A stretch of DNA of 64,000 nt from Enoplosus armatus (lineage: Eukaryota; Chordata; Actinopteri; Centrarchiformes; Enoplosidae), in contig NC_092182.1 of NCBI RefSeq assembly GCF_043641665.1, positions 12,586,956 to 12,650,955 of the forward strand. Direction: 5' to 3'. The notes beneath the pieces are model-generated. The model was not told where the DNA came from. It worked only from the letters and a program-made list of their open reading frames with translations, and did no database searches. Every line of letters starts with the position of its first letter. The stretch's first letter is position 1. This document shows, piece by piece, positions 1 through 9,453 of the stretch. A program made the translations under genes and the position numbers.

Positions 1-3000
1 CACTTCTGAGGAAAAATATCTGGCTCTTCAGCAACGCTCCACTATGTTCACCAGCTAATCACTAACTTTGTCTGTCTGCTATTTGGTGCTTTCAAACCTT
101 TTTGCTGAAAACAGCTGTCTGCTGCAGCTGGAAATGATGTTGACCCAAAATAATAACGTTGTGGGCCGTAAAAACAAAACAATGAGGTGAAAGACACTAG
201 AAAGCTCAGGAGAGCCAAGAGGAGCTGCATATTTCTCTGTGGGTGCATCACTACAAAACAACACTTTTACATACAAGTAGTCATTTGATCTATTGTTGAC
301 ATAGAAATATTGATTATAGCAGATTTAATCACTCATCCTTACTTGCACTTACATCTTTACCTATCTTGCATTTATTTCTTCTCTTTTAAGTCTTCATTTT
401 AAAGTTTTAATCTATATTTATCTATATTTCCTGTATGGTGTTTTTAATGGATTGCATGTAAAACACTTAGACTTGCCTTTGGTCTACAAATAAAGTTGTC
501 TTGCCAAAGAGGAGAATGAGTTCTCAATGTCTGCTGGACCCTTCTCCTGTAGGGATGCAGGACCATGTCTAATTATCTAATGATCTAGTTGTCTAATTAT
601 GTGATTTAATGCAGATCAAGTTCAAATTCAGCGACAATATTTCAGCAAAAAACACAACCACCAAATGCAAAAGTGAAAAATGACTGGTACTGAACACTTG
701 CTTGTTAGTCATCGTGTTTACTTCTTCACATGCTGGCAGTGATGACCTCACACAATGGTGGTCTAATGGACTATTAGTCATGGCAGTTTAGGAGCCAGAG
801 TGATGGATATGTAATGAGACAGTGAGACTTTTGGCAGGACTTTTAAGTAGATTTCCAAGCAAGTTTCCCAAACATACTTTATCTGGAGGTGTTTCTCTGC
901 CTTTATAAATAGCTGCTGGACATTGTGCCAAATGAAATGCAACACTCAATGAGAGAGATCGCAGAATGAAGGAGTTATGAGAAGGCAGTTTTCAGGGGAG
1001 GTAGAGGGAGATCTGAAAGTTACAAAAACAGAGGAGAAAGCCCCAAACCACATAAGAACACTTGAAAACAAAAGAAAAGGCTCTCCAGCAAAAGCTTGTC
1101 TTTCCTGCAACCACAGAATAAAAAAAGGTACGAAAGAAGAGACAAAGAGATTAGATGGAAGACAGAGAGCCTGTGCTATCCTGACTGTGACTGCTAGGCT
1201 TTCTATGAACACAAAGCAAACTCATCCACAGACTCACAAACAGAGAAAATTTGTATTTTTAGAGTCAGAGGGGAAGAAAACACAGCAATAGAGACATTAC
1301 ACAGGCGATGTGCATCTCAAAGAAAAGAACAACAGTGAACAAAGGTGAGAAAGCAAGGCATCTCAACACAAGGCTGTTTTCAGTTTTTACATACAGAATG
1401 TCTATTTGCAGGGTCTGCCAGTGCAGTGCAGCTCAGAGAAGAGCTGTTCTGTAATCACTCCCCGAGCAACTGGAACAACAGAGGATTTAAGGGTCAGGGC
1501 AGTAATGGGACGTGTTTGTGTGTCTATGTATGTGCATGTCGAATGTGTGTGTGCGTACAGCTGCTTTTGCTCTGAAGCAGGGACGTAGTATTGAAGGGGT
1601 ACAGATTAAGAAAATCACTTTCTGTTGTTACAAGCTGCCACACACATATATCTTTACAGAACAGCAGTCAAAAATGCATCTGATATGAAAACAGTGACTA
1701 ACCCTCCACAGGAACAAAAAGAGAAAGGACAAGTCTTTACTAATGTAAGCTAATGCTTTCATCTCACTGTATCTAAAGTTTGTTACACAACTTTCTGTTT
1801 TTGCCTGCTGCCACATATGGAGCTCTGAAACTGACTAACTGTACTAAAAAGTTATTAGACTAAAAATATAACATACAGTCAATAATATTGTTAATCAGAT
1901 AATTAAAATGGAGCGTAAATAGAAATATAAAGCTTTATACTTCCTTTAATCTCCAATCTATGATTAGTTACTTAGCAGGCAAGCTAATGCTAACTAAGTC
2001 AGCTAGCTAGAGCTACTTGAAAGATCAGAGACACCACAATGAAAGTCTTGGACTTATCATTGATATTTAATGTCTCTTTTCTCATAACATCAAACTGAAA
2101 CAGTTAAAAGAGTGATGCTACAGCAGTAAGCATAGAACAAAACAGAAATGTTGTTACTGGTGTAAGCTAATGCTTTCATCTCAGTATCTGATTACTGTCA
2201 GTGATGCAGATAGAGATCATAATGAAGATGTTCTATTTTGTGCCTCATAAATCTTGTTTTTTTTTAATGATATCTAACTGTATGTGTGTGTGTGTGTGTG
2301 TGTGTGAGTGAGAGAGATGGGGGTCTTTTTTAGAGAAAGGAATGTGACAGTGACTCATTGACTCTTGTGTTGCCGTGATTCAGATCAGCAGCATATTCAG
2401 AGACACTGCAGAGATCCAGATGTGACTATCACTGACTTTCAGTCTGTTTGGATCATGAATCACTGGCTGCTCTTGCTGTACCTGTATCACATACTTTCTA
2501 TACCCAGACTGCTGATTTACTGTAGATGAATCCTTAAAATAAATTTGAATGAAACTGTTTTCTGTTAAAGTTGTACAAATCCAAATACAATACAGCCACT
2601 GTGCCATCTTGGAGCAGACTTTCTAAATGGGTATTTCATGCCAGACAGAGTTCCTATTTAAAGGAATAACCACAGTTCAGCCCTATCTCGTTTCCTTTAA
2701 TGATAGAAGCAATTATCAACATACAGTGCAAAGTATCTTAAATCCAGTGGAAACTCTCACCTGTCACCAACGCCAGAGTCGAGGGCTGTAGCCCACAATG
2801 GAGAAGCCACTTGTCAACAACAATGCAAACACTTGTAACTGCACATTTTCACAACTAATGAATAATGTAATAATCGTAATAATACAAACTAACATAACAG
2901 GGCAAACATTAGGATGTTAATGCTTAAGCTAATGTGAAGTCCAAAATAAGAATTAGCCTAGCCTAGCTACGGGGTGTGTAGATGGTGTGTGGGAGGGGCC

Positions 3001-3529
3001 ATATATAGTACCAATGGGTAACACAAGAAAGAGCTGGACTGCAAGCACAAATATGTTTGTTTTTTTCAGCCGAGCGTATTTCATACATTGTTTGCATCTA
3101 GAAATGCAGGTAACATTTAAGATTGGTATATCATCCACAGTGTAAAAGTGAATCATTTCTTTCTCACACACTTTAGCCTATGATTTTGTCCTCACAGCAT
3201 CATCATTTGTTTTCTGTCTATCTAATGCTCCTGCCCTCTCAGTATTACAGGCAAGTGAGTGGATGAAAATAATAAATAATAAAATAAATAATAAAGTTGC
3301 AAAAACGTATTGCGCTTTTGCTATGTCTTTGAGAAAATTTGGCTTTGATAATAAATGCACAAGAAAGAAACAACCAAGCACATCTCCTATCATTACAAAA
3401 CATTGTGTACAAGCAACAAAAATAATAGTAATTTAGAGACACAACCTAATATAAATAAATCATCAGTACAAACTTTACTCCACAGTCTGAGAACAAGAAG
3501 TCCTCCTGAAGAGCAGAGCATCTACGTAC
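1..3529. other. Non-coding stretch, presumed arhgef25 intron 1
   Basis: I see no supported coding exon here. It lies downstream, on the minus strand, of the first coding exon of arhgef25, so it is probably the first intron of that gene, with the remaining exons beyond the left edge. A (TG)n microsatellite sits at about 2283-2306. A direct repeat of about 22 bases (core gtaagctaatgctttcatct) occurs near 1744 and 2161. Open frames at 977-1291 and 2380-2607 have no splice context or recognisable domain and look like chance. Confidence 0.5.
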
Positions 3530-3623
3530 CTCTAACTCGAACAAAGCAGCAGCCACATTTGCTGAGCAGTTTTCTGAACAGGTGCTGACACCCACACCCT
3601 CGCTGGTGGTGACCTCCTCTCAT
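3530..3623 (-). CDS. arhgef25: First coding exon of Rho guanine nucleotide exchange factor 25 (p63RhoGEF/GEFT), partial gene
   Basis: Seen: a 94-base minus-strand exon encodes 31 residues starting MRGGHH, followed by a GTACGT donor, and ends in phase 1. In-frame stops lie just upstream, so the start is fixed. Cysteines fall at residues 10, 12, 23, 25 and 26, and Arg17-Lys18 and the KCGCCF block at 22-27 align position by position with the human p63RhoGEF N-terminus as I remember it. Known: cysteines 23, 25 and 26 of p63RhoGEF are palmitoylated and hold this G-alpha-q-activated RhoA exchange factor at the plasma membrane. Inferred: the DH and PH domain exons lie to the left, outside the window. 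The match is short, but the cysteine spacing is distinctive. A teleost paralogue suffix cannot be assigned. Confidence 0.75.
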
Positions 3624-3673
3624 GATGATCCACTCCTGCTGCTAGACTCAAGACTACAAGAGGCAGGCATCAT
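3620..3673 (-). promoter_or_regulatory. Upstream ORF overlapping the arhgef25 start codon
   Basis: On the minus strand two adjacent ATGs (3673-3671 and 3670-3668) open a 17-codon frame. Its TGA stop (3622-3620) overlaps the main ATG (3623-3621) in an ATGA arrangement. Such an overlap can couple main-frame translation to termination and reinitiation. Whether this segment is in the mature 5' UTR is inferred, because the transcription start is not known. Confidence 0.5.
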
Positions 3674-4205
3674 GCTGGACGGACACACACACATAAGCAC
3701 ATGCACACACACTATTCCCGTGGTAAAACCCAGAGGAGATGGGAGGAAAACTGTACAGAGAGCTCCACAGTCATAGTCCAAATCTGAGCAGAAACCCCTG
3801 GGACGAAAAAAAAAAAGCTGTTCCTATCCCATGATTTGAAGGATAACCACAGAAAACCCAGAGAGGCAGCGCTCCCCTCCACTCTCCAGCCTCTCTGTGT
3901 GGTCAGATAGTGGGCAAAGATTATGAGAGGGACCAAAAGTAAGTGAGGGAGCGACGGAGGGGCAGGGAATGGGAGGGGCTATGAAGAGGGAGGGGGGTGG
4001 TAGCTAACATGCTGCACTGCTGCGCTAGCATCTGTTTCCCAGTCCAACCTCCTCTCATTGCTCTCCCCTCCCCTTCTGCTCCCCTCTTCCCTCTCTCTTC
4101 AGACCTCCCTCATCAGCTTCTCCTCTCAGTGTTCGCTCTGTGGCTGTGGGACCTTTAGTACTATCCTCGCATGAGCATGACTTTACCATGAAATAATCAA
4201 TAAGC
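3674..4205 (-). promoter_or_regulatory. Presumed arhgef25 5' UTR and promoter region
   Basis: This is the stretch immediately upstream of the arhgef25 first coding exon. It contains a purine/pyrimidine-biased tract at about 3940-4110 (GGGAGGGG and CCCCTCCCC type runs) that could hold GC-box or SP/KLF sites. No clear TATA box is placed. The assignment rests only on position. Confidence 0.35.
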
Positions 4206-4214
4206 AGTCAGTGT

Positions 4215-4790
4215 TTTAGCCATGCTAGCAGCATGGCTTTATGGGTGGCAGTGTCTGTCAGTTGTTTGGTCCACGCTTTGGTCAATACTGAAATATCTCA
4301 ACTTCCGTTAGAAGGATTGGCATACAATTCATGCTTCCCAGAGGACGATCCCCTGACTTTTCCTTCAACTCACCATGAGGTTCACATTTGTTGTTTTGAG
4401 TGAAATGTCTCTACAACTATTGGATGAGTTGCCATGACATTTGGTACACACATTCATTACTCCCTCATGATGAATTGCACTAAATTTGGTGATCCCCTGA
4501 CTCTTCATCTAGCCCCACAATCAGGTCAAAAATGTAAAAAATGTGTCCAATACTTTGATTTATGACAAAAATACCTGCAAAGTAATGACATTCTCATCAA
4601 CTTTAGCTGTATCTTTGTGTTTAGCGCTAATTAGCAAATGTTAGAATGCTAACACGCTAGACTTACATGGTACCTACTAAACATCAGCATGTTAGCTTTG
4701 TCACTGTGAGCATGTTAGCATGCTGATGTTTGCATTCAGCTCAGAGCACCTCTGTTCCTAAGTACAGCCTCAAATGTGGACTCTCACCTG
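4215..4790. repeat. Teleost interspersed repeat with internal duplication
   Basis: The segment runs from about the phrase ggctttatgggtggcagtgt to cctaagtacagcctc. It carries two diverged copies of a unit of about 110-130 bases, each including atctc/tctacaac, a ggatt/ggatgagttgccat block and gatcccctgact. It closes with a block rich in gctaat, gttagc and catgctaa words. I recognise this composite as a widespread percomorph repeat. No coding capacity is seen, and I cannot name the transposon superfamily. Confidence 0.65.
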
Positions 4791-4907
4791 TCCATTTTCT
4801 CTTTAACCATACAGCAAGCTAAATTAATAACAGATTTAAATTAGATATAATTGCATGCATTTACACACATAGAAAACAAAGACCCACTAACCCACATTTT
4901 TGTGTTT

Positions 4908-4990
4908 TAAGTCAGTGGTTGCCAACCTGGGTGTCGGGACTCCCCCAAGGGGCCATTAGATGATAAACAGGTTAGGAAAGCAGAAGAAAT
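4908..4990. repeat. Short interspersed repeat fragment
   Basis: The sequence around gttgccaacctgggtgtcgg followed by cccaaggggccattagatga matches, from memory, the core of another common fish repeat. It is short and diverged, and the ends are approximate. Confidence 0.4.
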
Positions 4991-5544
4991 ACAGTATATT
5001 TCTACTACACAAAGTTCCTTTTTGCTTGTCATATACTAGATGGTTCTCAGAGGGAAAAACACTCTTTAGTTGAGCTAGCCACCAAACACTAACATATGTA
5101 AACTGGGTCACCAGTAGGCCGAATCTGAACAACAAAGATGATCTATCATATATGTTTTTTAAAACTAGTAAGGAACCTCCTTCTCTAATCAATAAGGCAG
5201 CTGCCTGCTTTCCTTTGTCACCACAGGTACCAAAGCATTTTCTCTGCTGTGGAAAAACCAACATGTGGAAATCTCCGACACACACAGCAAACTGAGCCGG
5301 CAGGATGGAGGCAGACCAATTTAATCTCAAAGCCAAGATTAAGCATTCATGACTAGATGATCTTCCCGAGCACAGCTGTCCAGGCTCGTGGCAGCCGGTA
5401 GTGAGATTCAAGGAGATTTATGCATAAACTCATACGAACCCAAACATGGACAAAGTCAGTGAAGAAGAAAAACAAACAGGAGGAGAAGAATATGTCTCTG
5501 ATACAGCTGCTGTTTCTATGCGACACATGTATATTCCATGTGTG

Positions 5545-5570
5545 CACACACACACACACACACACACACA
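5545..5570. repeat. (CA)13 microsatellite
   Basis: An uninterrupted CA dinucleotide run. Confidence 0.95.
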
Positions 5571-6008
5571 GATAAGTACACATTCATGTTACAGGTTGAC
5601 CAACACAACCCTGGAATCTCAGTCCACCCAGGACAGATTACAGCTATAAAAATATCAAAATGCACTTGCTCTCTTTGCCATTGAGTTAAGCTTTTAAAAA
5701 CTCTGCTGACATGATGATCCCGGAGAGCTGAAAAGCACTGATCTCTCCACAATGTAGGATTATTATACGTGCATGCATGTGTACGTGAGTGTGCACACGC
5801 CTAATTAGCCGATATTTAATCATGTCATTTGTATTTTGGTGTTGCATTTAGTGTTTTGAATTCATCCACAATGTTTTGTGTGCAAAGTGAAACAATGTCA
5901 GATAGCTCCCCACTATGGGTGGCATAAGAGGGGCACACAGCAGTAAACGAGAGTATTTCTCTAAATTCACTGAAGACATGAGTGCAGCAGATAAACCCAA
6001 TGTGTTAC

Positions 6009-6107
6009 CTTTGCATCCTGCTGCCACACTGGACTTCCTGGCCCACTTGAACTGCGTCTGCATGTCCTGATTGTTTTCATCCGACAAAAGTTTCTCCTGG
6101 CTGGTGT
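6009..6107 (-). CDS. Unassigned exon-like block
   Basis: Seen: on the minus strand a GTTTCAG acceptor and a GCAAAG|GTAACA donor bound 99 bases that stay open in one frame, phase 1 at both ends, giving 33 codons that include a QTQFKWARKSS stretch. I do not recognise the peptide. It sits about 2.4 kb upstream of arhgef25 exon 1 on the same strand, and its phase would let it splice to arhgef25 exon 2. It could therefore be an alternative 5' exon, which could start at its internal ATG, or an exon of another gene. It could also be chance, because no second exon of an independent gene was found nearby. Confidence 0.3.
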
Positions 6108-6512
6108 CTGAAACCTTACACACAAGACAAATGTGGGAGTGAGTGGGTGAAATAAGTTAGCATTTATTTTGTTTTTGTATTTGTTTGTATGCAACTGTGT
6201 GGTGGATTTAGGGGTAGGTAGGAACTAACAGAACAGATTGAGCTAATTATATCACTTTTCCACTCTATTTCACCTCTCTCCACCCCTCTCTCTTTCCTAT
6301 TTTTGCTTCAGCTTAAGTGGTTTCTTATCTTATCTGAGGAATTTCTCTGGGAGGGCTGAACTGATCGGGAGAGTACAGGACAACATCAAATCCTAAAACA
6401 AAGAAGTTGGATGAATATGTTTCATCTTAAAGGTGATTCGTAATCTATAAAACACTAAAACCACATAAACAGAAGCAAAATATTGTCAGCACACAAGCTA
6501 AATGAGGTCATA

Positions 6513-6549
6513 ATATGTTTTCATAACACATTGTGTTATGAAAACATAT
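6513..6549. repeat. Perfect 17-bp inverted repeat with 3-base loop
   Basis: The arm atatgttttcataacac (6513-6529) and its exact reverse complement (6533-6549) are separated by att. As DNA this is a cruciform candidate; as RNA it is a short perfect hairpin. It lies in non-coding sequence with no adjoining gene structure and is AT-rich. Confidence 0.9.
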
Positions 6550-9405
6550 AGTTATAGATCAATTTAAAATCAACCCTAAAATCTACACTTAATTAAGCTG
6601 CATAGAGGGATTTAACTAAAGCAATGTAAAGATCATCTGACACAAATAAATGCATACAGAAGCACACATACAATATTCTTACTTTCAGGTGTGTCCTCTT
6701 GTTTTGTGCTATTAAAGATGGATTTTACTCAATTACATTTCACACGATTTCAGCACTTGTGTATGTGTATAATAATTAAGAGCAGCTCGAGTTGATATAT
6801 GCAAGTTTTTAGCATTAAAGTGTGTCCCTTCAGCTGAACAATGTTGGCCTTGTGGACCAAAGACACTCACTTTATCAACCCTGTATCCCAGAAGCTGTGC
6901 AGTCCTCCCTTGCACTTTTGCCAAAGTCTTCATTTTGCATCACTTCCCCTTGGGTTTGTCCTAATGCGGTGTCCTTTTTCTTCACCTTATTGTCTTTAAA
7001 GTCAATCTCACTCTTCTCCCCTCATTTAAGCATCCAGGCCTGATCCTTTTATTTTGGTTTAATCTAAAGACAAAAAACAACTTGAAAAGCTTCTGAAAAA
7101 GATCTCTGCAATCCTGCCTGATGTCCAACAGCTGTACAAAAGCAGACAGTCTATGCTTTGCACCAGGTCTTTCTCCTCTGGGCAGATGAGGACAGCTGGT
7201 CAATTGCAGTGGGATCTGTCCTCAGGCCCTTCTGGACAAGAGGGAGGTCAATCTGTCCAGACAGGTCCAGCCATGTCCCATAGGTCCCATAGGCTAATTT
7301 CAGTCTGTGACCATTCCCAAAGCAAGTTGTAACTTACTCAGAATAGCTTCAGAAAGTGCTTTATTGTTATTATTACTACTGAGTAGGCCAGATCATACTG
7401 CCTATATAATTTCTTTTTTATTAGTCATGTTTCATTCACTTACAACTTTCACTATAACTGCAAGTCCTGCCCTGGAACCAAGAATATATTTAAATCCAGA
7501 TGTTTTGTAACATTCCTGATATTTAGGACACAGATATAACTGCTCCTCAGTTTCACTCTATTATGACCAAATTATAAAGGCTGAAGTCTGACATTAGAGC
7601 CTATGAAGAGTGTGAGAGATCCCCATCCTGTGGTAAATCTGAGAAACATCATGACTCAGCCTCGGCTTCCACTGCTGTTCTGTGAAATTACTTTTGTTGC
7701 TGTTTTGACTCTTGAGTCTGGAATCTGTCCCATCAGGGCACGTTGGCCACCTCTGATTGGATTTGATCGTCCGTCTAAACAATTAGATTCTTCTGCCTTA
7801 AGCAGCTTACAGTTAACATTTTATGCATTTATAATTGGATTAAAGACTTATTTGTGGACTGAGTACAATAAACTGTATGCGGTTTCTTATATTTTTGCAT
7901 AAATTCATATTTATTCCTATTTGACTGAAGAGGAAGTGTGGTTGTGGTTATGGTTGACGTGTCATTATTATGCTTCCTACAAGTTCGCGTTTACGTTGTC
8001 ATGTATGTTTCAGATTAAGTTTCTCATCCTGATTTGTGACATTTTATTGTGGGTCAAATATACCTATGACAGTTTATCAGAAAGTTAAAAAATTAACTCT
8101 TCAGTTTAGCCAATACAAAAAACTGGTATAAGCACCAGGTAGTATGGACATCACTGGTGTTGAAAATGGCCATAGCAGTAAGTAATCCTCTCACTGTAAA
8201 GCTGTTGTAAGTGGGATGAGCTAAGCACAGGAGCTGGACATTCAGTGTCCCTGCGAAGACTCTGCGAAGACTCCTCCTCTCAGTTTTATGTCATCACGAC
8301 AATATGTGAGATGGAAATGGGTAAAGTAACTCTATTTACAGGTCCAGGAGGAAACTGTGACCTCTCTGCTCTGAAAATACAGTGGGAGTGTTGAAGTGTT
8401 GGAGGAAGTCAGAAGTCGTCCACAAGAAGTCACAGAGGTGTGAAACACACGGGCCGACACATGGATACATCTACATTTACGGCTGATTGATTACCCTTTG
8501 TTGTAAGTACGTATTCTTTATGTTCATGTATTAGTGTCAGTTAGTTTGATCAAAGTGAACATACATTGTGTAATGATGAAGGGTGGTAGCTGCTGCAGTT
8601 CTGCTCATGAGTCCTTACTTCTTTACTTTGCTTTCATGAACTGCGGTTTGACACTGGTCTGAGCCATGAAAGATTTGACATGTCTGTTCATTTTTCATAG
8701 TAAGAAAGCGCTTTCTTGTATAACACAGTCATGACAGTGACGTGTGTTTCCTGAAAATATATGGAAAACTATTGCCAGCGATCCTGTTTAGACATTTTGA
8801 ATATTCCCAACTGAATTCTGTTGCACTGATTTCACAGTGTCAGGAACACTTGAGTATAAGTGTAAAAATTAGCATTTGATTGCATACAAACAGTAATCAA
8901 TAGTGATGTTGGCGTCAGAAAGCAGTAATAGAGCCACAACATGAGCGGACCACTGCCACATGTGACTGAGGTTATTCTGAGGTGGGTTGTTCCTCATTTA
9001 GACCTCCTATATGTTCAGCAGGGCTTTGAGATGCTGATCCAGTTACACGACAGTGAAGGAACGCTGAGCTCATACAGCCACACCCACGCCATGACACACA
9101 GATAACACACACACATAATCCCTGACTGACAGACTCATGTTACCCTTTGTCAACCTGACAATAAGCAAACCTTTAATCTTTCAATGTGGCAGATCTGAAG
9201 CTTTATATATACAGCATGTTGTGATTCACCATGAGGAGATGATTTTAACTTGGCATTACGTGTAATTACAGAGAGCTTACCAGGCAGGAAAGATTCATCC
9301 TTTCTGAGTTTCCATCTCTAGAGCGCACCTGATTGCATCTTTGTTGCTATAGACAACATCCAGTAGTTTCTGCCCATCTAGTTTCTATTTCTGATTTTCT
9401 TGTAG
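6550..9405. other. Intergenic region and ankrd33 upstream sequence
   Basis: No gene is supported. A possible non-coding first exon of ankrd33 ends near 8502, where tttgtt is followed by a GTAAGT donor, and a pyrimidine-rich acceptor (ttttcttgtag) ends at 9405. Open frames around 7000-7900 lack splice or domain support. Confidence 0.4.
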
Positions 9406-9411
9406 ATGTAG
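9406..9411 (+). promoter_or_regulatory. Start-stop minimal uORF upstream of ankrd33
   Basis: If the exon begins after the acceptor at 9405, its first six bases are ATGTAG, a start codon followed at once by a stop, 43 bases before the ankrd33 ATG. Start-stop elements can stall initiating ribosomes. The case depends on the inferred splice site, and an ATG at the very start of an exon would need an upstream exon to be scanned. Confidence 0.35.
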
Positions 9412-9453
9412 CCAAAGGATACATCACCATCTCACCTGTTCTGCTGTTGGAAG

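Noticed and set aside
977..1291. 104-codon plus-strand frame in the left arm
   Set aside because: No domain, no splice continuation and no codon pattern; AT-rich low-information sequence.
2760..2830. Possible arhgef25 second exon (minus strand, donor near 2761)
   Set aside because: A donor-like site exists, but the frames do not resemble the ARHGEF25 sequence I recall and no convincing acceptor was found.
7603..7902. 99-codon plus-strand frame
   Set aside because: No recognisable protein, no splice sites fitting a gene and no start context.
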